This document shows, one piece after another, positions 28,964 to 37,440 of a DNA stretch of 48,688 nucleotides (positions within the stretch are counted from its first letter, which is position 1; every line of letters starts with the position of its first letter). The notes beneath the pieces are model-generated. The model was not told where the DNA came from and searched no databases. It saw only the letters and a list, made by a program, of their open reading frames with translations. The DNA lies in NCBI GenBank assembly GCA_009392815.1, contig VFFS01000043.1, positions 1 through 48,688 of the forward strand. Reading direction: 5' to 3'. Source of the DNA: SAR202 cluster bacterium. GTDB taxonomy: Bacteria > Chloroflexota > Dehalococcoidia > Lucifugimonadales > UBA826. Both the position numbers and the translations under genes were made by a program.

Positions 28964-29266
28964 CGCTGCCATATAATCCTTGTACTCTCCAGAAGATAAG
29001 AAACCAAACTCCGTACTCCTTCACTAGTCGGAACTGCCCTGGCGGATACCTCAAACTTCGACCTAGCAATCATCCATAGAAACCATCGTTATCCGGCCTT
29101 TCAAAACTAACCGGCCTTGGATTTATAGAAGAGGCGTAGATGGCGAATTCGATGACTTAAGATGACTTAAAGGGAATAAGTGACTCTCATACCATTATTC
29201 CCATAGACTTCCAAAGTAATCCCCTACTCAAGCGCGTAACTCTCTTATCAAGCATATAATCTAAAT

Positions 29267-29644
29267 ATGTCTCAGAATATAGAAGGGCGTCACGTAGAGA
29301 TCACTGACTATGCAGAAGAACTTATGTCAGTTCCGAGAGCACACGTTCGGATGGAGTATTCCCAAACCAATTCGGGCGTAGTACTAACACATGAGGGGAA
29401 CGAGCTCGTTAAATGTCCTTTGACTAGGTCTGGCATGGCTGCAGCAGGGTTCATGTCTCAAGCCATGGGTGTAGAGCTTCCAACTCTTAATGAAACTGTC
29501 AATGTGAGAGTGTCAACCGGAGTATTGTTCAGAGTCATCACCATAGCTGGACTCGACTTTGAAAACGATGCCTCTTTTATAATTTTGGATCGCATGTTGG
29601 AGGAAGCAGAACTTCAAAGGGGTTCGGCTTCTGGATCGGAGTAA
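29267..29644 (+). CDS. Conserved-looking hypothetical protein at the head of the fatty-acid cluster
   Basis: 125-aa ORF, same strand and close to the hot-dog genes; no domain recognised by eye. Confidence 0.65.
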   Translation: MSQNIEGRHVEITDYAEELMSVPRAHVRMEYSQTNSGVVLTHEGNELVKCPLTRSGMAAAGFMSQAMGVELPTLNETVNVRVSTGVLFRVITIAGLDFENDASFIILDRMLEEAELQRGSASGSE

Positions 29645-29664
29645 AATTAGGATCACACAGATTT

Positions 29665-30099
29665 ATGGATTCAAAAGAACACGATAAAAAAATCAGTTAC
29701 TCTGAACTGGAAATAGGCACAATTGTTTCCAAACAGTCATATCTTCTTGATAGAGAGTCAGTTCAAAAATACATATTGGCAGTGGAAGATAGTACAAACT
29801 CCATAGTAGCTGAGTCCTCAAATATCGCTCCACCAATGTCAATAGCGGCATTAAGTCTCCGAGGAGTAGTTAATGACCTAAACATCCCGGGAGGAACACT
29901 ACACATTGGGCAAGAATTGTCTTTTCTAAAAACGGTCCCGGTAGGAATGTATCTGGAATGCGAAGCAGTACTTTCCTCAAATAGTGTACGTGGTGACTTT
30001 CGATTCATGGTTGTAGATTTAAGCGTCAGAGACGATGTAAAAGATCATGTCATGAAAGGAAAAAGTACCATAATGTTACCTGTGGATATATCAAACTAA
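29665..30099 (+). CDS. MaoC-like N-terminal hot-dog protein (HadA-like)
   Basis: DRESVQKYILAVEDSTN...NIAPPMSIAALSLRGVVNDLNIPGGTLHIGQELSFLKTVPVGMYLECEAVLSS, a double-hot-dog-type N-terminal pattern without the dehydratase active-site motif. Confidence 0.7.
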   Translation: MDSKEHDKKISYSELEIGTIVSKQSYLLDRESVQKYILAVEDSTNSIVAESSNIAPPMSIAALSLRGVVNDLNIPGGTLHIGQELSFLKTVPVGMYLECEAVLSSNSVRGDFRFMVVDLSVRDDVKDHVMKGKSTIMLPVDISN

Positions 30100-30119
30100 T
30101 ATAGGGGTTAACGATAAAA

Positions 30120-30524
30120 ATGAAAGAGGGGGATTCAATCACTGAAGTTATCAAAGAGATAACTTCAGAACAGATTTTGCTTTATGCAGAAGCTTCTGGA
30201 GATTTTAATCCCATACACATCAATACAAAATTTGCAGAGGATTCTCAGTTTGGCAGGAATATTGCTCATGGCATGATGATAGCCGCATCAATTTCAGAAT
30301 CCATGTCTTTAACATTTGGACCATCATGGCACGATTCAGGAAAGGTCAAGATCAGATTTCGTTCCCCCGCATATCCGGGAGATACAGTTACAGCTTCAGG
30401 CCAGATCAAAAAAATATTACCCTTATTAGATGAAGGAACAGAAATAAGATGTTCTGTTTCCGTAACAAACCAAGCCGGAGAAGCTATCATATCTGGGACC
30501 TCTTCAGTAATTATTACCGGCTAA
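30120..30524 (+). CDS. MaoC-like dehydratase (hot-dog fold, HadB-like)
   Basis: YAEASGDFNPIHINTKFAEDSQFGRNIAHGMMIAAS, the hydratase-2 motif with Asp/His. Confidence 0.85.
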   Translation: MKEGDSITEVIKEITSEQILLYAEASGDFNPIHINTKFAEDSQFGRNIAHGMMIAASISESMSLTFGPSWHDSGKVKIRFRSPAYPGDTVTASGQIKKILPLLDEGTEIRCSVSVTNQAGEAIISGTSSVIITG

Positions 30525-30552
30525 CTCTTTTTAACCAATATAGTCAGGAGTA

Positions 30553-31569
30553 TTGACCTTGTCCGACCAAATAACAGTAGCAATAGACGCGATGGGTGGA
30601 GACAACGCTCCATCAGCGCCCGTGGAAGGGGCCGTACTTGCGGCTCAGAACGGACAAACGAGAATTCTGCTTGTGGGGGACCAAGAACGATTAGAAACAG
30701 AACTTGAGAAGTATGACACTAAGGAACTGCCAATCTCGATCATTGGCTCAGAGGGAAAAATAGACGACTCTGAAGCTCCTGCTCTAGCTCTTCGTCAAAA
30801 ACCCAGGGCATCTATCGTTGTTGCTACCGGACTTGTAAAAGCTGGGTCCGCAGACGCTGTTATATCAATGGGTTCAACTGGTGGAACTATGGCGGCTGCC
30901 GTAGTGATATTAGGCATAATCAAGGGAATAGAAAGACCCGCTATAGGGGGACCAATAGTGGGGGCAGCCCCTCATCAGACAATACTGGACTTAGGGTCAA
31001 ATATCGATTGCAAACCTTCCCAGCTTCTCGGTTTTGGAGTTCTTGGATCTGTTTTTGGGAATGTTTTATTGAAAATAGACAATCCCAAAATTGGGATATT
31101 AAGTGTGGGCAGTGAACAGAGCAAAGGCAATGCATTAACAAAAGAAGCCTCTGCACTATTTTCCAAAAGTGGTCTTAACTTCATAGGTAATGTGGAAGGA
31201 AACGACCTGGTAAAAGGAACTGCCGATGTGGTTGTCTGTGATGGGTTTGTAGGAAATGTACTGTTGAAATTAGTAGAAGGAATCGGAACAGAGCTAGGTC
31301 TTCAGCTGCAATCAGCACTGTCAGGCAAGATGCCACCCGAGGTTGTCGAGGGAATTCTCCATGAACTCTATAGTAAAAATAATGTTGTTGATTCCCGGGG
31401 CGGTGGACCTGTATTTGGTGTAAATGGAATTAGCATAGTCGGACATGGTAGCGCCAGCCCGACTACCTTCGAGCGCGCCGTGGACCTGGCCAAAATGTGT
31501 GTGGAAACAAGGCTAATAGAGGAGATGAATGAGCAAGTTCCACGAGTCATGGCATTAGCATCTGAATAG
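30553..31569 (+). CDS. plsX: Phosphate acyltransferase PlsX
   Basis: VAIDAMGGDNAPSAPVEGA, SMGSTGGTMAAAVVILG, VVCDGFVGNVLLKLVEG. TTG start. Confidence 0.95.
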   Translation: MTLSDQITVAIDAMGGDNAPSAPVEGAVLAAQNGQTRILLVGDQERLETELEKYDTKELPISIIGSEGKIDDSEAPALALRQKPRASIVVATGLVKAGSADAVISMGSTGGTMAAAVVILGIIKGIERPAIGGPIVGAAPHQTILDLGSNIDCKPSQLLGFGVLGSVFGNVLLKIDNPKIGILSVGSEQSKGNALTKEASALFSKSGLNFIGNVEGNDLVKGTADVVVCDGFVGNVLLKLVEGIGTELGLQLQSALSGKMPPEVVEGILHELYSKNNVVDSRGGGPVFGVNGISIVGHGSASPTTFERAVDLAKMCVETRLIEEMNEQVPRVMALASE

Positions 31570-31611
31570 CTGAAAATATATGTCCCCAACCAGCAGCGTG
31601 TTAGGAGATTT

Positions 31612-32373
31612 ATGACCCAGGAAAACCAAAATAGCCTTGAAGGAAAATTTGCCCTCGTAACAGGAGCCTCAAAGGGCATTGGGAGAGCCGCAGCTGTCGA
31701 ACTTGCACGGATGGGTGCGAGCGTTGCAGTAAACTACCATTCTTCGAAAGCTGCTGCTTCTGAAACTGAAAAATTGATCAAGAATTATGGAGTGGACAGT
31801 TTGACTGTTCGTGCGGATGTCGGAAATCTGGACGATGTTAATTCCATGATTGACTCGGTGAACGACAGATTTGGTCAGATCGATATTCTAGTAAACAATG
31901 CGGGAATTATTGACGATGGATTACTGCTTCGTATGACAGACGAAGCTTGGAAAAACGTTATTGATACCAACTTGAACGGTACATTTTATTGCACTCGAGC
32001 TGTAATCAGATCGATGGTAAGGTCACGCTGGGGTAGGGTCATAAACGTGGGCTCGGTCGTCGGACTCAGAGGTAATGTAGGTCAGACCAATTATACCGCT
32101 TCCAAAGCAGGAATAATTGGATTTACCTACGCGCTAGCCAAGGAAGTGGCCACCCGAAACATCACGGTAAACACAGTAACGCCAGGCTACGTAAATACGG
32201 AAACAGTTGAGGGTCTAACACAAAAGCAGAAAGATATGATAATGAACTGGATACCTATGCAACGGTTCGGAGAGGTCGATGACATTGCAGGCATGATAGG
32301 CTACCTAGCTAGTCCACGGGCTAGCTATGTCACAGGGCAAGTTATTAGCGTAGACGGAGGAATGGCTATCTAA
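31612..32373 (+). CDS. fabG: 3-oxoacyl-ACP reductase
   Basis: GKFALVTGASKGIGRAAAVELARMGA, DILVNNAGIIDDGLLLRM, NYTASKAGIIGFTYALAKEVATRNITVNTVTPGYV, SVDGGMAI. Confidence 0.92.
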   Translation: MTQENQNSLEGKFALVTGASKGIGRAAAVELARMGASVAVNYHSSKAAASETEKLIKNYGVDSLTVRADVGNLDDVNSMIDSVNDRFGQIDILVNNAGIIDDGLLLRMTDEAWKNVIDTNLNGTFYCTRAVIRSMVRSRWGRVINVGSVVGLRGNVGQTNYTASKAGIIGFTYALAKEVATRNITVNTVTPGYVNTETVEGLTQKQKDMIMNWIPMQRFGEVDDIAGMIGYLASPRASYVTGQVISVDGGMAI

Positions 32374-32407
32374 GGCATCCCAGTACTTTAATTAGCCGTA
32401 TATTGAA

Positions 32408-33190
32408 ATGACCGAATCCTCACAAAAAGATTTTCACTCAAAGACCGTATTAGTCACCGGAGGATCACGCGGCATAGGGAAAGCGATGGCACTGGAGTTT
32501 GCTAATCGCGGCGCCGATATAGTGTTCAACTACCTTCGTAACCACACAGCTGCAGAGGACTGCTACCAAGCAATTAAATCGATAGGAGTAAACTGCCTGA
32601 AAGTACAGGCCCACCTAGGTGACCCAGATAAGATCTATGATCTGTTTGATCAAATTCACTCTCAAATGGACGGTTTGGATGTATTGATAAATAATGCTGC
32701 TTCAGGAGTACAACGCAACGCACAGGAATTGGAACCAAAACATTGGGATTGGGCCATGAACATCAACGCCCGGGCACCATGGATATGTTCGGTAGAAGCG
32801 TCGAAGCTGATGACTAACGGCGGAAGCATTGTCAACATCAGCTCAGAGGGATCCAGAAAAGTTCTTCCATATTACCTCTCGGTTGGCACATCAAAAGCCG
32901 CACTTGAGTCACTTACACGATACCTAGCAGTTGAATTAGCGGAACAGGGAATAAATGTTAATGCCATATCAGGTGGGTACATAGAAACGGGTGCCTTAGA
33001 TTCATTCCCAAACAAAGAGAATATGTTAGCGGCTGGGAAACAAACTCTTGCTGGTAGAACAATTACGTCAGAAGACATAGCGAAGGTCGCCGCATTTCTC
33101 TGCACGAAAGAGGCAGAGATGATTAGGGGACAAGTAATTGTTGTAGACGGAGGAGTAACACTACCAGCCGATTTTCCAGAAATAAACTAG
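32408..33190 (+). CDS. SDR protein resembling FabL-type enoyl-ACP reductase
   Basis: NNAASGVQRNAQELEPKHWDWAMNINARA, KAALESLTRYLAVELAEQGINVNAISGGYIETGALDSFPN, MIRGQVIVVDGG resemble FabL family motifs. Confidence 0.78.
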   Translation: MTESSQKDFHSKTVLVTGGSRGIGKAMALEFANRGADIVFNYLRNHTAAEDCYQAIKSIGVNCLKVQAHLGDPDKIYDLFDQIHSQMDGLDVLINNAASGVQRNAQELEPKHWDWAMNINARAPWICSVEASKLMTNGGSIVNISSEGSRKVLPYYLSVGTSKAALESLTRYLAVELAEQGINVNAISGGYIETGALDSFPNKENMLAAGKQTLAGRTITSEDIAKVAAFLCTKEAEMIRGQVIVVDGGVTLPADFPEIN

Positions 33191-34098
33191 TCAGCCAGTA
33201 TATCTGACACGGTTACCTGCACACCGTCGCACATCATAACGTTTCCTTGCTCAGCTTGAGCGTTGCGAACAAAACCCATGCCAAAGCCACACAAAGCTGA
33301 GGTCATGACTCCAACAACCCGGTCTTCAATTGCTATGTCCTTTCCAGAAAGTCCACAATCTTCTCCATCCCACCTAAACTTCACCAGTTTTCGCTGAACT
33401 TTGTCATAAGTATTTAGCCGCGCAACGACCTCCTGACCTATATAGCAGCCTTTGTTGAAGCTTATGTAAGGCATAAGACCAGCTTCGAGAGGATTAAAAT
33501 CCTCTGTCAACTCAGCACCATAAGCCGGTACCCCTGCGTCAATTCTGACCTGATCATATTCCTCAATCTGTATTTCTCTAAAGACCTCGTCCATTTTTGC
33601 TTTTACAAAATCCTTACCTTCAAGTGACCCGATTAAATCTATACCAGGTTCATCACCTATTTTGGTACTGATTGCTAGACACTGGGTTTCTTCAATTTCT
33701 GCCTCCACAACGTGAAAAGGCTCAAGGCTGGATACATCTGGAATGAAATCAATATTTGAAGAGCTTCCCATCACTCTGAAATGAAAAGTCTCGTCTGAAA
33801 CGTCTTTGGTCTGAACATCTTCCATAATGGTGTAAAACTCGATCCAGTCCGAAACCTTTTTCGTAGCTTTGCCAGACGTGATAATCATTAAGTCTTTCTG
33901 TTGAAGATGGACTCCCAACAAATCTATGATTCGTCCTTTGTTGGTTGTCAAAACGGCCCCCATACCCATACCGACGCTAGTCAGGTCTGAAATACGGTTT
34001 GTCGTCAATCTGTCCAGGAGATCTAGAGCGTCATTACCGACTAATGACAATCTGCCTCTGTATGTACCAAGATCAACATAAGCAGGAAATTTAGTCAT
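33187..34098 (-). CDS. YgfZ/GcvT-type folate-binding protein
   Basis: KGCYIGQEVVARLNTYDKVQRKLVKF (YgfZ-type KGCYxGQE) and DLLDRLTTNRISDL. Confidence 0.92.
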   Translation of the reverse strand: MTKFPAYVDLGTYRGRLSLVGNDALDLLDRLTTNRISDLTSVGMGMGAVLTTNKGRIIDLLGVHLQQKDLMIITSGKATKKVSDWIEFYTIMEDVQTKDVSDETFHFRVMGSSSNIDFIPDVSSLEPFHVVEAEIEETQCLAISTKIGDEPGIDLIGSLEGKDFVKAKMDEVFREIQIEEYDQVRIDAGVPAYGAELTEDFNPLEAGLMPYISFNKGCYIGQEVVARLNTYDKVQRKLVKFRWDGEDCGLSGKDIAIEDRVVGVMTSALCGFGMGFVRNAQAEQGNVMMCDGVQVTVSDILAD

Positions 34099-34140
34099 TA
34101 CCCACCGACACTACCCTTCCAATTTTGAAACTCAAAGCCT

Positions 34141-34500
34141 CTATACGCTGAAGGAAGTACCGCAGCCACAGGTGGTTTTAGCATTGGGATTGTTAAAAAC
34201 AAAACCTTTACCGTTCAGACCACCTGAATATTCCAACACAGTCCCAGCCAGGAATATGTACGATTTCTTATCTACGAAAAGGCGTATCCCATTTTCTTCA
34301 ATAATCTGATCGTTGTCGCCAGGTCCGTCGTCCGTGATATCTAATATGTAGGTGAGACCAGAACAACCTCCGCCTTTAACTCCGACTCGAAGGTCTGCTT
34401 CAGGTTTTCCTTCAGCAGCAGCAAACTGCTTAACGTGGACTGCCGCATCCTCGCTTATGGTGATAGTTAGTGGTTGAGGAGTTGCTGTTGTCATGGTCAT
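34141..34500 (-). CDS. IscA/ErpA-type (HesB-family) iron-sulfur cluster assembly protein
   Basis: LRVGVKGGGCSGLTYILDI and ATTCGCGTSFSV: the three conserved Cys. Confidence 0.95.
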   Translation of the reverse strand: MTMTTATPQPLTITISEDAAVHVKQFAAAEGKPEADLRVGVKGGGCSGLTYILDITDDGPGDNDQIIEENGIRLFVDKKSYIFLAGTVLEYSGGLNGKGFVFNNPNAKTTCGCGTSFSV

Positions 34501-34675
34501 GACACCCCTTGATATTGGTGGTTCAACATTTAGTAGACTAGTGAATATATGGCGAATTCTATATAAGGTTGGCGTTTTAGGTCAATCTAACTATTGATCA
34601 CCATATAGACAAAACCTGTCCACGACCCCGTTGCAGGATTAATTAACAAGACAGGAAACCCCTGTATTTACCTAT

Positions 34676-34885
34676 CTAGGCTGCTTTACCTTTTTTACCC
34701 TTGCCACCCGAGGAAGTCGTTGAAGCGTCATCACTACTTGTTCCACTTCCAACCAACTGTGAGGCGGGCCGCTCAGATAAATCCTGGAGCAAACCACATT
34801 GAATACATTCCCTGAAGTCACCATAAACATCTTTACGAATGTGCATGTCACCTCTACATTTAGGACAAGACCTATAAAAAACCAT
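34676..34885 (-). CDS. Small zinc-ribbon protein with Lys/Ser-rich tail
   Basis: SCPKCRGDMHIRKDVYGDFRECIQCGLLQDL (two CxxC knuckles), then SSDDASTTSSGGKGKKGKAA. Confidence 0.7.
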   Translation of the reverse strand: MVFYRSCPKCRGDMHIRKDVYGDFRECIQCGLLQDLSERPASQLVGSGTSSDDASTTSSGGKGKKGKAA

Positions 34886-35376
34886 AACTATTTCTCCTCA
34901 GGCGGGTGCACTTTTCTATTTTCACCCTGCCAATCTGTCATTCACATGTGGACAAAGCACTATCGAAACAAGTGTCAGAATCCGTTAAGCGATTTATTTT
35001 TCCTGATGTAAATTTCCCGTAGTATTATTACTGAAGTCTTATTCCGTATGTTTGCGTCTTATTTTACACCCAAAAAAGGCGAACAAACCATAAAAACTTC
35101 CCGCAGTATTGTTTTTCACAATACTTATGCCTACACACTATCTATATTTACTATTTTCTTTCAGCACGAGCGAAAGTATAAGGGCTTACATAGATATTGC
35201 AATAGGGAATATTAAAATAGTATTCATTCTTTTTTATGATACTGATGAGGTAGTGGCTTTGTTCATCTGATCTATACTTAGCTATATATGATGTTTGAGA
35301 GGTCAGGCCTATCAACAAGCAATACAGCAAAGACACGATCGACAAGCTGAGGTTCTCACATAATAGCCATATTCTA

Positions 35377-35721
35377 GTGATTGCACCTCCTATGGATTAT
35401 GTAGAATCTTTGTCCCTTTTAAATCAAGATCTCAAGATTTCAACAACAGTCCCGATACTGGGGGCCTTCACCTATGATGTCGTGCAAATATTTGTTAGAA
35501 ATAAGATGGATGTGCTTGAGTTGGCCCCTAGCGCACCAGCCGTCTTAAAAACAGATGGTCTTCTTTGGTTCAGCTATCCCAGTGAAAATTCTGGCCTAGA
35601 CACCGACATCAACAGCAAGGAGGGTTGGGAATCACTCTTGCAAGCAGGTTGGAAACCTGGGGAGCATTTCGAGCTGGATAACCAATGGGCCTGTTTAAGA
35701 TTTGAATTCCACCAGCGTTAA
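35377..35721 (+). CDS. DUF3052-like small protein; N-terminus probably extends upstream
   Basis: DGLLWFSYPSENSGLDTDINSKEGWESLLQAGWKPGEHFELDNQWACLRFEF resembles the DUF3052 C-terminal pattern. Confidence 0.6.
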   Translation: MIAPPMDYVESLSLLNQDLKISTTVPILGAFTYDVVQIFVRNKMDVLELAPSAPAVLKTDGLLWFSYPSENSGLDTDINSKEGWESLLQAGWKPGEHFELDNQWACLRFEFHQR

Positions 35722-35796
35722 CCAAGCCAAGATAACAGCAGATCACAATGCTGTGGCAAATAATCGAATCTTGTTACAGAAAATTAGGAGTTTACG

Positions 35797-36117
35797 ATGA
35801 TATACGACATGAGAATTTATGACTTGAAACCTGGATCAGTGGATGCCTACATGTCAGCCGTTGAGGATGTGGCGCTAAAAATCAGGGAAGATTATGGAGT
35901 GAAACTCGCTGGGTGGTACTACACCGACATAGGACCATTAAACAGAATTGTCCACATATGGGCTTACCGCGATTATCACCACTTCGCAGAAGCTAGGGAA
36001 CAAGTCAGAGCAGACCCAAGGTGGAGCGGGGAGTACATTCCCCGAGTCAGCGGTCTGGCAATTAAACAACAGGATATGATTATGCAAGGCGCTAACTTTT
36101 TTCCTGGTCCTTCCTAA
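35797..36117 (+). CDS. NIPSNAP-family protein
   Basis: MIYDMRIYDLKPGSVDAYMSAVEDVALKIREDYGVKLAGWYYTDIGPLNRIVHIWAYRDYHHFAEAREQ. Confidence 0.88.
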   Translation: MIYDMRIYDLKPGSVDAYMSAVEDVALKIREDYGVKLAGWYYTDIGPLNRIVHIWAYRDYHHFAEAREQVRADPRWSGEYIPRVSGLAIKQQDMIMQGANFFPGPS

Positions 36118-36322
36118 AAGCCCAACCATTCAACAAAGACATAACCCGCGAAGACACCTCTATAAAACTATCGCGCAAACCTTGCTATTTAAAGGGCAGT
36201 TCTTTATAGTTTCGCCTACCTGTGCAACACGCTTAGTTGCAGAGGCTGTACCTTGTGCCTGTTGAAAGTTTGTAAACCAGAACAGGCTTAGGTTCGGAAG
36301 TTAACAGCAAGGAGTAGCTACG

Positions 36323-37387
36323 ATGGCTTCAGAAAGCAAAACAGAAACTGCTACAGATAGCTCCTCGTCCAATGGACGTATCGGAGAGGTAGTTCTTGAT
36401 GTAAAAGACCTAAAAACATACTTCGTAACTCGTTGGGGTGTAGTTAAAGCGGTGGATGGGGTAAGTTTCAACCTCCGCAAAGGCGAAACCTTGGGCATCG
36501 TTGGTGAGTCAGGGTCCGGAAAGTCTGTAACTTCTCTTTCCGTAATGAGACTAGTTCCTTCTCCTCCAGGTCATATCGTAGGGGGAGAGGTCTACCTTCA
36601 AGGGGAGAATATACTGGACCTTAGTGAAAAGGACATGGAATCAGTCAGGGGATCACGAGTAGCTATGGTACTTCAGGATCCAATGACGGCTCTAAACCCG
36701 GTCTTCGACATAGAAGATCAAGTTGGGGAAGCCATGAAAATACACGAGGGCCTAAAAGGTGACGGGCTGAAAGCTACCGTTATCGATATGCTCCGAAAGG
36801 TGCGTATTCCTGCCCCAGACATACGTATGAAAGATTTCCCTCACCAGCTGTCAGGTGGGATGAGACAGAGGGTAGTTGGGGCCATCGGCATTTCATGCAG
36901 CCCGGCAGTTCTAATCGCTGACGAACCCACTACTTCGCTGGACGCAACCATTCAGGCCCAATACTTACGCCTGCTAAGGGAACTCCAGGAAGATACTGGC
37001 GTAGGAATCATTTTCATCACGCATGACTTTGGCATTGTTGCAAAGATGTGTGACCGTGTCGCAGTGATGTATGCGGGTAAAATAGTTGAGCAGGGTGACG
37101 TAAGAACAATATTCAACAACCCTATACATCCATACACCGAGGCTTTGATCAAATCAGTTCCAAAGATGGAAGAAAACGTCGAGCGTTTGTATGCCATACC
37201 TGGAAATCCACCCAGCGTGACCAACCGTCCTTCCGGGTGTAATTTCCAACCGCAGTGTGATGGAAGCAACCCAGATTGTGTTACGCAGGAGCCAATACTC
37301 GTCGAGGAAGGTCCGGAGCACTGGGTAGCCTATTGTGCGCCATGTAAGGACACTCACGGATGTAAATGGTTCCCTAGAGACATTTAA
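36323..37387 (+). CDS. Oligopeptide/dipeptide ABC transporter ATP-binding protein (OppD/DppD-like)
   Basis: GESGSGKSVTSLS Walker A, LSGGMRQRV signature, LIADEPTTSLD Walker B and a C-terminal Opp/Dpp extension. Confidence 0.93.
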   Translation: MASESKTETATDSSSSNGRIGEVVLDVKDLKTYFVTRWGVVKAVDGVSFNLRKGETLGIVGESGSGKSVTSLSVMRLVPSPPGHIVGGEVYLQGENILDLSEKDMESVRGSRVAMVLQDPMTALNPVFDIEDQVGEAMKIHEGLKGDGLKATVIDMLRKVRIPAPDIRMKDFPHQLSGGMRQRVVGAIGISCSPAVLIADEPTTSLDATIQAQYLRLLRELQEDTGVGIIFITHDFGIVAKMCDRVAVMYAGKIVEQGDVRTIFNNPIHPYTEALIKSVPKMEENVERLYAIPGNPPSVTNRPSGCNFQPQCDGSNPDCVTQEPILVEEGPEHWVAYCAPCKDTHGCKWFPRDI

Positions 37388-37440
37388 TAGCTAGTACATT
37401 CAATAGCTAATATGGTCCAGCAACAGGAGGACAGAACCAA

